Source: Ignisphaera sp.
Lineage (GTDB): Archaea; Thermoproteota; Thermoprotei_A; Sulfolobales; Ignisphaeraceae
Length of the DNA: 64,000 bases
Direction: 5' to 3'
Assembly: GCA_038735125.1 (NCBI GenBank)
Contig: JAVYNU010000002.1
Coordinates: 160,816-224,815, forward strand
Shown: positions 8,627 through 16,898 of the stretch, piece by piece
How positions within the stretch are numbered: the stretch's first letter is position 1
Layout of the letters: each line of letters starts with the position of its first letter
Notes under the pieces: generated by a model
What the model saw: the letters and a program-made list of their open reading frames with translations, nothing else
Database searches by the model: none
What the model was told of the DNA's origin: nothing
Position numbers and translations under genes: made by a program

Positions 8627-10012
8627 ATGGATGGTAGTGAGAGGCTTGGCATCTACAGAGATAGAATCCTGAACGGCCCTGTAACAAAGATGCTTATATT
8701 GCTTGGCGCACCTCTTATCGTTGTTCAACTAGTCAATATATCTTATAATCTAGCAGATGCCTATTGGCTTTCCCAGTACTCTCCTATTCTTGTAAGCATC
8801 CCTAGGCAGATTTGGCCAACTTTCTTTCTTTTTCAGGCTCTTGCAATGGCTTTGAGTGCTGCAAACCAGACATTGATTTCGCAGTATATTGGCGCTAAAA
8901 TGTTTGAAGAAGCCGCTAGAATTTCTAGGCAGTATATCACAGTTTCGGCTGCTTTAGGGAGTTTCTTTGGGTTTTCATATTATTTGCTTAGACCTTTGAT
9001 ATTTGGTTCTATAACTTCTGTACCCCCAGAAATCTACAATGATGTTTTAACCTATTCTGGAATAATATCACTAGATCTTGCGGCAAGCTATTTCGGTATA
9101 TGCTTTTCAACAATTCTTCAAAGTATTGGAGATACAAAGACACCTTCTATAGTAAACGGCGTTTCAGCTACTATAAATATTGTTTTAGATCCTTTAATGA
9201 TTATGGGAATAGGCCCTTTTCCTCAGATGGGTGTGGCTGGAGCTGCTATAGCAACTGTTATATCTCGTGCAACTGGAAGTGCACTACTAGTCTATGTAAC
9301 GATAAAGAGGTTGCCAGCTATAAAAAATATGTTTACAAAGAATATAGAGCCTTCATGGATAGAATCGATAACTCGTGTTGGAGGACCAATACTTCTGATG
9401 AACATCCTAAACTCACTTGCATTTACATTTCAGCTTAGACTCGTTAACATGTTTGGCGTTGTCTCGGCAACTGCTTGGGGAATCGGGTTTACAGTTATAG
9501 ATGTTGCCGATGCAACTTTGTTCGGATTAACACAGGCAACAGCTATTACAGTTGGTCAGTGTCTTGGTGCTCAGCAAATTGGGAAGGCCAAGCAGTATGC
9601 AAACAAATCCAATGTTTTGGTCGGTTTAAGTGTCGGTTTGGGAGCGTTAATCGCATATCTAATTAAGAGAAACATAATATCCTTGTTTCTATCAAATAAC
9701 GATCCGCTAGCAGACGATATATTCCTTGAAACAGAAAACTTCTTAAACTATGCTATTCTAACCCTGCCATTCTTTGGCTTGTTCTTCGTCGGAATGTCTG
9801 TTGGGAGAGGCTCTGGACACACAGTATACCCAACTATAATCGGTATTGTAAGGCTATGGGTAATAAGAATAGGTTTTGGATACATCTTGTCGCTGTCACT
9901 AGGATCGACAGGAATATGGATTGCATTTGCATTGAGCAACATATTCTCAGGCATAGCCTCTTTACTATGGGTTCTTAAGGGGTCTTGGGCAAAGCCTATC
10001 ATAAAAACATAG
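8627..10012 (+). CDS. MATE family efflux transporter
   Basis: A 461-residue integral membrane protein with about twelve transmembrane segments in two similar halves, typical of the multidrug and toxin extrusion (NorM/DinF) family, which exports cations or organic compounds using Na+ or H+. The N-terminal half contains P-L-I-V-V-Q-L-V-N-I-S-Y-N-L-A-D-A-Y-W, a MATE hallmark region. GGTGAT precedes the ATG by about ten bases. Its stop is one base from the stop of the convergent thioredoxin-like gene, which looks truncated at that junction. Confidence 0.92.
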   Translation: MDGSERLGIYRDRILNGPVTKMLILLGAPLIVVQLVNISYNLADAYWLSQYSPILVSIPRQIWPTFFLFQALAMALSAANQTLISQYIGAKMFEEAARISRQYITVSAALGSFFGFSYYLLRPLIFGSITSVPPEIYNDVLTYSGIISLDLAASYFGICFSTILQSIGDTKTPSIVNGVSATINIVLDPLMIMGIGPFPQMGVAGAAIATVISRATGSALLVYVTIKRLPAIKNMFTKNIEPSWIESITRVGGPILLMNILNSLAFTFQLRLVNMFGVVSATAWGIGFTVIDVADATLFGLTQATAITVGQCLGAQQIGKAKQYANKSNVLVGLSVGLGALIAYLIKRNIISLFLSNNDPLADDIFLETENFLNYAILTLPFFGLFFVGMSVGRGSGHTVYPTIIGIVRLWVIRIGFGYILSLSLGSTGIWIAFALSNIFSGIASLLWVLKGSWAKPIIKT

Positions 10013-10013
10013 C

Positions 10014-10568
10014 TCAATACTCAACCTTATTGGTGTCAAGCCAGTAAACAGTGAAAATACCCGCATAATTCTGCTTAAAGAATGTGTACATGTTATGACA
10101 ATGAGGGCACGTGGTCAAACCGAACATTATAATGTGCGGACCGCTTCCACTTACAATACTCTTCAGCAATTCGTTTAACCTACTTTCATTTATATTCACA
10201 TAACCTATTACAGTCTGTCCAGTATAAACAGGTATCTGTACCACTCCAGCGCTCTTCTTGGCTTGTAAAGACAATATAGAGTCCCAGAAGGTTTTGTTCA
10301 CTATTTCACCTATTTCAATTGCTGTTACAGTATTGTTGTTCACTATAACGATATGTGGAACTGCATAGACAAGGCTTTCTTGTATGTTGCTTGACAGTTC
10401 TGCTTCTACCAAAGCTTGCCAGAAAGCTTTGTATGCGTTGTTAGTTGTGTTAGCTGTGTTATGAAGAGAGAGAAGAATCCATATGACTGCGATAACAGCT
10501 ATTATTGCTATCAAGGATATGATTAATGGTCTAGCCTTGCTTTTCTTTCTAATCCTAGCTTTTTTCAT
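10014..10568 (-). CDS. Membrane-anchored thioredoxin-like protein, apparently C-terminally truncated
   Basis: About 184 residues from ATG 10568. A basic N-terminus (K-K-A-R-I-R-K-K-S-K) and one hydrophobic segment at residues about 15-34 anchor it with the rest outside. The redox motif C-P-H-C lies at 154-157 in M-F-G-L-T-T-C-P-H-C. Only 27 residues follow, too few for the remaining strands and cis-proline loop of a thioredoxin fold. The stop lies one base from the MATE stop, so the 3' end may have been lost by rearrangement. It may once have been an extracytoplasmic disulfide oxidoreductase; whether it still works is doubtful. Confidence 0.7.
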   Translation of the reverse strand: MKKARIRKKSKARPLIISLIAIIAVIAVIWILLSLHNTANTTNNAYKAFWQALVEAELSSNIQESLVYAVPHIVIVNNNTVTAIEIGEIVNKTFWDSILSLQAKKSAGVVQIPVYTGQTVIGYVNINESRLNELLKSIVSGSGPHIIMFGLTTCPHCHNMYTFFKQNYAGIFTVYWLDTNKVEY

Positions 10569-10686
10569 TGGTTTTGACCCTGGATAGGTTTCACATCTCC
10601 AGATAATAACATTATGTGTTCGTGTGTCACATTGCAATAGCTTAATATTTTGTGGTAGAGTTTCGTGCTGTAGGGTTGGAAGATAT

Positions 10687-11475
10687 ATGATGAGAGCAGA
10701 TCTCAGAAATCTTAAAGATGTTAGGAACATTGTTGCAGTTATGAGTGGGAAGGGTGGTGTTGGAAAGTCGTTTGTATCAGCGGCATTGGCAATAGCTTTT
10801 AGAGAGCTTGGCTATAGCGTTGCTATACTCGATGCGGATATACATGGGCCTAGCATTCCCTGGATGCTAGGTGTCGAGTCAGGGTCTATGGGAGCCTCAA
10901 TAGATGGGAGCATAGTACCTTTAGATGTAGACGGTATTGCAGTGGCTTCATTCGAGCTTTTGCTACCGTCGAGAGAGAGCCCCATTGTTTGGAGGGGCCC
11001 TTTAAAGACTAGGGCTATACTCGAGCTTGTATCTAAAACTAGTTGGGGCTACAGAGACTTTATGGTTGTTGACATGCCTCCTGGGACGGGAGACGAGCAT
11101 TTGACAATAGCCCAGTTCCTCAAACCCTTTGTCAAGGGAGCTGTCCTAGTTCTGACACCAGGTGACCTAGTTCTCCATGTTGTTAAAAAGGCTAGGGAGT
11201 TCCTGAAGGGGGTTGGCATAGATCTTCTAGGGGCTATAGTAAACATGGCCTACTTTAGATGCCCGGTTTGCGGAACCATCCACAAAATATTTGGCGAATA
11301 CAGTGCAGAGGACATTCAAATACTTGCTGAGATACCGATAAAACCGGAGCTGGCACAAGCTATAAACAGGGGGGAGATAATCAAATATTTGAAGAGCTTT
11401 GATAGAGAATTGCTCGAAACATTTATTGAGGTTGCAAAAAAGATTGCAAGTAAGGTTGCTCCCTCAACCACATAG
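10687..11475 (+). CDS. Mrp/NBP35-type iron-sulfur cluster carrier ATPase
   Basis: A 262-residue P-loop ATPase of the Mrp/NBP35 (ApbC) family that binds and delivers [4Fe-4S] clusters. The deviant Walker A motif S-G-K-G-G-V-G-K-S is at residues 20-28, D-A-D-I-H-G-P-S at about 49-56, and D-M-P-P-G-T-G-D at about 129-136. C192 and C195 (C-P-V-C) are the cluster-bridging cysteines at the dimer interface. GGTTGGA precedes ATG 10687; the open frame extends 21 codons upstream, but those overlap the divergent promoter region. It probably serves the many Fe-S proteins in this window. Confidence 0.93.
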   Translation: MMRADLRNLKDVRNIVAVMSGKGGVGKSFVSAALAIAFRELGYSVAILDADIHGPSIPWMLGVESGSMGASIDGSIVPLDVDGIAVASFELLLPSRESPIVWRGPLKTRAILELVSKTSWGYRDFMVVDMPPGTGDEHLTIAQFLKPFVKGAVLVLTPGDLVLHVVKKAREFLKGVGIDLLGAIVNMAYFRCPVCGTIHKIFGEYSAEDIQILAEIPIKPELAQAINRGEIIKYLKSFDRELLETFIEVAKKIASKVAPSTT

Positions 11476-11509
11476 CAAATTTTCCAATACCATCCATTTT
11501 TAAACAATG

Positions 11510-12169
11510 CTATGCAGATTCCTCGAATTCCTTATATATATCTGCAAACCTTCTTATTAGCGGGGACTGCCTGATTATATCCATGGCGCTCCTCGGCTTC
11601 TTTGCAAAGAGTATCTCATATATGCTCTGGTGTCTGTGCAGTGTAGCTGCAATACATTTTGTTAGAGTGAGTATCGATGCTGGTGATAGCGGATCTGAGG
11701 CAAACACCTCTAGACAGTCCTTGAAGTATGGGTTTTCGGAAATAGCTATCTTAGTCATTGTCACTACATTGATTTTCAGAACAACTCTATCGCTATATGC
11801 ACCCTCGAGATACACCCTCAGAACATGGCTTCTAGGAGTAATACCGCAGTTGACAAGATCGCAGTCAAGCGCATCAACATATATGTTCGTATTTTCAATT
11901 CTATACGCCTCCTCAATACCGTGATGGAGAAACAGTTTGAAAGAGCCGAATTTGCTGCGATAGATCTCAACACCGTTGTACTTGCTTATAATATTCTCTA
12001 CAGCCCTCCAAAAACTTGTCTTTGCAGAATAGTTGTGCAGTCCATAGCTATCTAGCATACCCGAGGTCAGGCATGGGGGGTCTAAACAGCGAAGATTATA
12101 CTTAACACAGTTAATTGTCTGGTCATAAACGCCTCTAGCCGCTATCTTCACAACATCTGATACCTTCAT
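11510..12169 (-). CDS. Uncharacterised archaeal protein, 219 aa
   Basis: I do not recognise this gene. It encodes 219 soluble residues, with six scattered Cys residues in the N-terminal half (including N-C-V-K-Y-N-L-R-C-L-D-P-P-C near 20-34) and a helical C-terminus rich in Lys/Arg. There is no signal peptide or membrane segment. The codon pattern and length support a real gene, and it converges with the Mrp gene 34 bases away. The clustered Cys might bind a metal; no function is assigned. Confidence 0.7.
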   Translation of the reverse strand: MKVSDVVKIAARGVYDQTINCVKYNLRCLDPPCLTSGMLDSYGLHNYSAKTSFWRAVENIISKYNGVEIYRSKFGSFKLFLHHGIEEAYRIENTNIYVDALDCDLVNCGITPRSHVLRVYLEGAYSDRVVLKINVVTMTKIAISENPYFKDCLEVFASDPLSPASILTLTKCIAATLHRHQSIYEILFAKKPRSAMDIIRQSPLIRRFADIYKEFEESA

Positions 12170-12483
12170 TCTTTCAAGCCCAGTTAAAATTTCTTGAGGC
12201 AGTTTTATAAACTTCTATGGAACTCTCTCCAAAGCTCTAGTAATACAGTTATTGGAAACACAAATTCATTTTAATTTGAAAACCATTTAGTAGCTTAAAA
12301 ATGTTAGAATGTGGTTAGACTATGTGGTCTCACTTAAAGTGCCAGTTAAAGTTTTTTGTTTAGACCAAAGCGACACTGGTTTGGTGATCGAATAGACAAA
12401 GCATGTTTAGCATCGCCTCTGAGGTATATGGTGGCGGAATAAGGACGATGCTATATATGGTGAAGCATATCAACATAGTTAAA
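12170..12483. other. Intergenic stretch with a possible glycosyltransferase 5' remnant
   Basis: No intact gene lies here. From an ATG at 12403 a short rightward frame reads M-F-S-I-A-S-E-V-Y-G-G-G-I-R-T-M-L-Y-M-V-K-H-I, which resembles the N-terminal glycine loop of GT4 glycosyltransferases, and then runs antisense into the end of the THUMP gene. The rest is A+T-rich without clear structure. The remnant reading is tentative. Confidence 0.35.
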
Positions 12484-13587
12484 TCAAGCTATTTGCTCTT
12501 TTTCCTCAACAAGCTTTTCATGCAGAATTGTTGTCAATGCTATTAGGGCTGATGAGAGTGCATACTCGGTTGAAATCACTATGCCGGGCGCCACATCTAG
12601 TACAAAGTTTGCGTATCTGAAGAGGCTTGTTGGAACACCCTCTCTAGCGCCAATCATGATATTGATTCTTTTCCCTTTTTTCAGCGAGCTCATTACAAAT
12701 TCTGCAACCTCGTTTGACACCCTTGAAATGGGCTCTCCCTCTGGCTCGAATATTATTAGCGGTTCGCCTATTCTCGACCTGACGAACTGGTACATGTCTT
12801 GGACCACGACCTTGGTTTTCACAACCTCTCTTCCATAGCTCTTTCTCTGTATCTCATATCTCGATTCTATCCCTTCGAACAGCCCCCTCAAAAAGTTGTA
12901 TAGGCTGTGGGCATCGACAGGGCCTATTGGTGCTACAACAAGTTCTCCAACCTCGTAGGTCTGCACCTCCCTACCTATTCTAGTCCCAAATGTGTATGCT
13001 GCATCGGCGGGGCCTAGATATGGCTCGTGAGCAACAACAAGCTTGTTGAATATTTTGTACATGGGGTATTTATAGGGCTTCATCTTCTTGTAGAACTCGC
13101 TGCCTGGGACAATGCTTATATATGCGTAGTCCTTGATTATCTGAATCACAATAACCTTATCAGGGTTCTCCAGATCCACCCTAGCATTGGTCATCTCCTT
13201 TACAGCTGCCCCGACAGCCACATTGACATCTATGCTTGTGAAGCTGTGTGTGCCCCTTCTAGTTGTTCTAACAGCAAAGCTGTCGCTAGGGGATATGAGG
13301 TTCTTCACAACGCTTTTCACAGCATCTACAATGCTATTGACATCGGCTTTCGAACATGTTAAAACGGTATAGATTTTCTCTGCTTCTGGAACCCTTCTTC
13401 TAATCTCTTCTGCAAAAACGCTCTTGTCCCTAACGCCATAGACGATGACGAGACCCATGAAATTGTCGGGGGCTGGAACAGCCTTTGCATTGGGATCCAG
13501 CTCCGCTATGTATGAGGCTACTACCCTCTCCATGCCAAGCCTACAAGTAACTATTATGTCTACACAGCCCTCGTAATCAAATCGCAT
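12484..13587 (-). CDS. THUMP domain protein with SPOUT-like C-terminal domain (COG1818-like)
   Basis: A 367-residue predicted RNA-modifying protein. The N-terminal about 170 residues look like a ferredoxin-like plus THUMP RNA-binding module (residues about 60-165: F-A-V-R-T-T-R-R-G-T-H-S-F-T-S-I-D-V-N-V-A-V-G-A-A-V is the THUMP core). The C-terminal half, with V-V-A-P-I-G-P-V-D-A-H-S-L-Y and I-N-I-M-I-G-A-R-E-G-V-P, fits the SPOUT-like domain that COG1818 proteins carry. The target RNA is unknown. ATG 13587 follows GGGTTGG; a TTG at 13596 would add three residues. It is divergent from the winged-helix gene at 13695. Confidence 0.75.
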   Translation of the reverse strand: MRFDYEGCVDIIVTCRLGMERVVASYIAELDPNAKAVPAPDNFMGLVIVYGVRDKSVFAEEIRRRVPEAEKIYTVLTCSKADVNSIVDAVKSVVKNLISPSDSFAVRTTRRGTHSFTSIDVNVAVGAAVKEMTNARVDLENPDKVIVIQIIKDYAYISIVPGSEFYKKMKPYKYPMYKIFNKLVVAHEPYLGPADAAYTFGTRIGREVQTYEVGELVVAPIGPVDAHSLYNFLRGLFEGIESRYEIQRKSYGREVVKTKVVVQDMYQFVRSRIGEPLIIFEPEGEPISRVSNEVAEFVMSSLKKGKRINIMIGAREGVPTSLFRYANFVLDVAPGIVISTEYALSSALIALTTILHEKLVEEKEQIA

Positions 13588-13694
13588 TTTAGCCAACCCA
13601 AGCAGACAACGCTGTATACCGGTTTAATGCTTCTACTACTAAAAGATTTAAAAATGTGGAGAACACACAGTACTACTGGGTAGAGGGTCTGTAT

Positions 13695-14186
13695 ATGGTT
13701 ATAACAATCAAGAGGCTTATCCAAATTATCGCCCCATTTAAAGATAGGGAGTTCTCCCTTGAAGACCTCATCTCTAGAGGTAACATATCTCCCAACACTG
13801 CAAAGAGGTATGTAAGAGAGATGCTGAGGCAGGGTCTGATTAGAGAGGTCGGATATGACAAGTATGTGGTTTCTGACAAAGCAACAATATATATGGAGGC
13901 TTTTGACACAGCCAAAAAGTTTGTTGAGGAAAGACTTGCATATATATTCACAGACGAGAAGGATTCTCCGCTACCACTGAAAATAGATAGCATTGAAAAA
14001 CTGTATATAGCGATAAAACATGGTTTTATACCAGAAAAGGATGTTATGAGACATATAGAGAAGGGCTATCTACCAAAATGGCTTTCTGAAACGCTAGGCG
14101 CTAAAATGCTTGCCCAAAAGCTTCAGCAATGTAAAAGTGTGGGCGAGGTTATAAAGATATTGGAAGAGTATATGAAATTAGCTTAG
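13695..14186 (+). CDS. Winged-helix DNA-binding protein, uncharacterised
   Basis: A 163-residue protein. Residues about 1-55 form a helix-turn-helix/wing unit (F-S-L-E-D-L-I-S-R-G-N-I-S-P-N-T-A-K-R-Y-V split over two helices, then G-L-I-R-E-V-G as the wing), typical of archaeal regulators. The remaining 110 residues are helical and unrecognised. GAGGG six bases before the ATG at 13695 decides the start over an upstream ATG at 13656. A TTTAAAA box near 13645 would give a short leader. It may act on its own promoter region or on the divergent THUMP gene; target unknown. Confidence 0.7.
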   Translation: MVITIKRLIQIIAPFKDREFSLEDLISRGNISPNTAKRYVREMLRQGLIREVGYDKYVVSDKATIYMEAFDTAKKFVEERLAYIFTDEKDSPLPLKIDSIEKLYIAIKHGFIPEKDVMRHIEKGYLPKWLSETLGAKMLAQKLQQCKSVGEVIKILEEYMKLA

Positions 14187-14271
14187 ATTTGCCCAAAGCT
14201 TCTACGACAATATCTTTGCAATTTATTTAGCGACACAGTATCGTGTGTTTGACTATCCTCTATTTGGTTTG

Positions 14272-14994
14272 TCACGGTTTGACAGTATAATATAACCTCT
14301 TTTTGTTTCTTCCCTTGTTTTCTGCCTTCAGAAAGACTATCTCCCCTATCTCCCTCGTGTTTCTCACATGAGGCCCTCCATCTGCTTGTATGTCAACCCC
14401 TGGTATCTCAACTATTCTGAGAACATCTATCTCAGGCGGCATTCTAGACGCTAGCTTCACTATCCCCGGTATCTTCATAGCCTCTTCCCTCTTCAGCCAG
14501 TATATCTTGACCTCGATCCCCTGCTGAACAACCTGGTTAGCTTTATTCACAGCATCTTTAAATATTTCTGGATTGAATTGCTCCAAGCTGTAGTCGTCAT
14601 ACGCTTTCTCTGAGTCTATGTTACCGCCTGTAATCAGCGCTCCATAATCTCTATACATAATTGCTGAGAGTATGTGTGCAGCTGTGTGCATTCTCATTAT
14701 TCTGTATCTCCTATCCCAGTCTATAACACCTCTAACCTCATCACCGGCAACAATATCGTGGTTTTCGGACTCTAGATAGTGTAGAACCTCGCCACTATCC
14801 TTATCCATGACAACTTTAACAACCCTATAGCCCTTACTGCCCTTGTAGATATAGCCAGTGTCGTGCTCCAAGCCACCGCTTCGAGGGTTGAAAGCTGTTT
14901 TATCTAAGACTATAACCTCTTTATCAACTCTTTTCACAGTTGCTGTAAACTCTTTCAGGTAGCTATCTTTTTGGTATAGCAAATCTGTAGCCAC
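14272..14994 (-). CDS. alaX: AlaX-type alanyl-tRNA editing protein
   Basis: A 240-residue trans-editing enzyme related to the AlaRS editing domain; the family hydrolyses Ser- or Gly-tRNA(Ala). F-N-P-R-S-G-G is the substrate loop and M-H-T-A-A-H gives the HxxxH zinc ligands. The third ligand region reads Q-A-D-G-G-P-H-V-R-N-T-R-E-I-G: the Cys of the common C-G-G-T-H motif is Asp here, with the His kept. GTG 14994 is the likely start because the upstream frame runs through the promoter and antisense of the encapsulin gene. It is divergent from encapsulin, sharing an A+T-rich box. Confidence 0.85.
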   Translation of the reverse strand: MATDLLYQKDSYLKEFTATVKRVDKEVIVLDKTAFNPRSGGLEHDTGYIYKGSKGYRVVKVVMDKDSGEVLHYLESENHDIVAGDEVRGVIDWDRRYRIMRMHTAAHILSAIMYRDYGALITGGNIDSEKAYDDYSLEQFNPEIFKDAVNKANQVVQQGIEVKIYWLKREEAMKIPGIVKLASRMPPEIDVLRIVEIPGVDIQADGGPHVRNTREIGEIVFLKAENKGRNKKRLYYTVKP

Positions 14995-15028
14995 AGAAAA
15001 TCGCCTAGAGATAGAGTATTCAGTATAG

Positions 15029-15043
15029 CAAAGTTTATATAGA
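15029..15043. promoter_or_regulatory. Shared divergent TATA box of alaX and encapsulin
   Basis: AAGTTTATATAGATA reads as a TATA box on both strands (TTTATATA rightward, TATATAAAC leftward). Rightward it lies about 26 bases before TTG 15062 and 38 before ATG 15074; leftward about 40 bases before GTG 14994. The two genes may compete for TBP or be co-regulated. Confidence 0.45.
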
Positions 15044-15073
15044 TACTTCGCCCTTAACTCTTTGGTGCTGTAC

Positions 15074-16114
15074 ATGCTTTCCAAACACCCACTCGACTTG
15101 CCTGTTGGCAGGAAGCTGACTAGGGAAGAGGTTGCAGAGGCTCTTAGGCTTGCTGTAATAGCCGAGCTTGACGCTATCAACCTCTATCTACAGCTTGCCA
15201 GAGCCATTGAAGACGAGAAGATTAGAAAGGTTTTCGAGGACATTGCCAAAGAGGAGAAAACACATGTTGGCGAGTTTCTAGCGGTTTTAAAGTCTTTGGA
15301 TAGCGAGCAGGTTGAGGAGCTTAGAAAAGGTGCTGAAGAGGTCAGTAGGTTAACTGGACTTGAAGTTAAGGATCCTCCAAATAATGGCTCTGAGGATGTG
15401 TGGAAGGGTGTTTTGGATGTTATTGCAAAGACTGTTGACTCTGTTAGGATCTTTAGAAAGTACCTGCCTGTAACAGTTGTTGGCAGAGGTGTTGACGGAG
15501 TTCCGCTAGAGGCTGTTGGCTCTGGCACCAGAGTTGTGATACCCTTGGAGGAGATAAGCGTTGAGTTTAAGGTTTCGCAGAGATCTGTTGACTATGGAGA
15601 GGTCTACAAGCTTCCTACAGAGCTTGGCGATGGCTATAGAGCTGCTGTAGAATTCGCCTCAATGGAGGATAGATTCATACTCGAAAAGCTGCTGAAGCTC
15701 TCAAACACTATAAAACTCGATATTGGTAGCTGGGACGAGCCAGGACAAGCACTGCGAGAGGTTTCAGAAGCTATATCGAAAATGCTTGGAGGTGGTGTTA
15801 GAGAGCCATTCATATTATTCGTAAGTCCTGCTAGATATGCAAAGCTGTTGGCTGTTCACGAAAGGACAGGCGTGATGGAGATAACAAGGATTAAAGGCAT
15901 TGTGAAAGAAGTTGTTGCCACACCGATACTACCAGATGATACAGCACTACTTGTATCTGCCAACCCATATGTTCTAGATGTTGTCGTTGGCGTGGATACA
16001 AAAATAGACTATCTCGGACCTGAAAACGGCTATCACAAACTGAGGATATGGGAGACAATAGCTGTTAGACCAAGAATGGAAAAGGGAATTGCAGTACTGA
16101 AGCAGGTAAAGTAG
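15074..16114 (+). CDS. Encapsulin shell protein with fused N-terminal encapsulated-ferritin domain
   Basis: A 346-residue fusion. Residues about 15-110 are an encapsulated-ferritin (EncFtn-like) two-helix domain with the ferroxidase ligands E31, E61 and H64 in A-E-L-D-A-I-N-L-Y and K-E-E-K-T-H. After a linker, residues about 115-346 form the HK97-fold encapsulin shell (D-Y-G-E-V-Y-K-L-P, L-F-V-S-P-A-R-Y-A-K-L, Y-V-L-D-V-V-V-G-V-D). The arrangement matches the Pyrococcus furiosus virus-like particle protein, where ferritin is fused to the shell and faces inside. It should self-assemble into an iron-storing nanocompartment. ATG 15074 gives the same N-terminus style as that homologue (M-L-S); TTG 15062 is an alternative. 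Confidence 0.92.
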   Translation: MLSKHPLDLPVGRKLTREEVAEALRLAVIAELDAINLYLQLARAIEDEKIRKVFEDIAKEEKTHVGEFLAVLKSLDSEQVEELRKGAEEVSRLTGLEVKDPPNNGSEDVWKGVLDVIAKTVDSVRIFRKYLPVTVVGRGVDGVPLEAVGSGTRVVIPLEEISVEFKVSQRSVDYGEVYKLPTELGDGYRAAVEFASMEDRFILEKLLKLSNTIKLDIGSWDEPGQALREVSEAISKMLGGGVREPFILFVSPARYAKLLAVHERTGVMEITRIKGIVKEVVATPILPDDTALLVSANPYVLDVVVGVDTKIDYLGPENGYHKLRIWETIAVRPRMEKGIAVLKQVK

Positions 16115-16233
16115 TGCTCATCAGCCTTGAAACACCTCATCACATATCAATCAGTGTTCACAGCCATCATCACAGCAGCTGTTTTCCAATCAAAATTTTT
16201 AATATTTTAAAGCATATATTTCTCTTGATTAAA

Positions 16234-16695
16234 ATGGGCATCATCGAGGATATTGAGAAGAGGATTCTAAGGGCAATGATAATCTTCGTGGTTTTGCCTC
16301 CCACACCAATTATAATAGCCGTCATAATTTTTTCATATATACTGAAAAGCATTAGCCTATTGCTAAACACATTGATTATTTTAACACCTATCATAGCATT
16401 ATTCACAATTTTGAAGATATGGCTATGGAAAACAACATATATTGAGCCCATCAAGAATCTTGAGAAACACATAAAGAATTTGAAGAATCTGGGATATCAA
16501 ATAGACGACTCTACATATGTTGTTCTCCCTATAAACACAGCTGTTATCACAGTCAAAAGCTATAGCGATATACCGAAAAACCATGTATACAAGGTGGCAG
16601 CTGTAGAGACTGGGAGAAGAGGATACATAGCATTAATAGGCATTGCAAATGAAAATAACCAGATATATGATCTAACCAAGGTGAGGCCGCAGTAA
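16234..16695 (+). CDS. Small membrane protein, two transmembrane segments, unknown
   Basis: About 153 residues from ATG 16234. Two hydrophobic helices lie at about 13-37 and 42-65, followed by a soluble domain of about 85 residues (K-N-L-E-K-H-I-K-N-L-K-N-L-G helical, then beta strands with V-V-L-P-I-N-T-A-V-I-T-V). An A+T-rich promoter-like run (16190-16215) precedes it, so it may be transcribed separately from encapsulin, whose stop is 119 bases upstream. The frame is open further upstream but without sensible coding. Not recognised. Confidence 0.65.
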   Translation: MGIIEDIEKRILRAMIIFVVLPPTPIIIAVIIFSYILKSISLLLNTLIILTPIIALFTILKIWLWKTTYIEPIKNLEKHIKNLKNLGYQIDDSTYVVLPINTAVITVKSYSDIPKNHVYKVAAVETGRRGYIALIGIANENNQIYDLTKVRPQ

Positions 16696-16767
16696 AACAG
16701 CTGAGGATCTCTACACATCTAGCTGTTTTCGATAATGCTTATTAGAGTATGTTGTGTCAAGGTATTG

Positions 16768-16828
16768 CTGTAGATGATGAGTTCAAGACGGAATGACCAG
16801 TGATTGAAACTCCCCGACCTGATCAAAA
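16768..16828 (+). ncRNA. Candidate C/D box guide RNA
   Basis: In a gap between genes, the elements of an archaeal C/D box sRNA occur in order: box C ATGATGA (16774-16780), a 12-base spacer, a D'-like ATGA (16793-16796), a C'-like GTGATTGA (16800-16807), an 11-base spacer, and box D CTGA (16819-16822). Spacer lengths fit the archaeal rule of about 12. Spacer 1 (GTTCAAGACGGA) contains ten bases complementary to CCGUCUUGAA, part of the conserved 23S rRNA segment ACCCGUCUUGAAACACGG as I recall it; the base paired five from D' would be the U after CCG. The target of spacer 2 is not recognised. Box D' and C' are imperfect. Confidence 0.55.
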
Positions 16829-16898
16829 GGCTATTGTATGTTGGCATGTTTTAGGTTGTGATTTGCTCTACAAGATATAAGTTTTGTTGTTGCTATAC

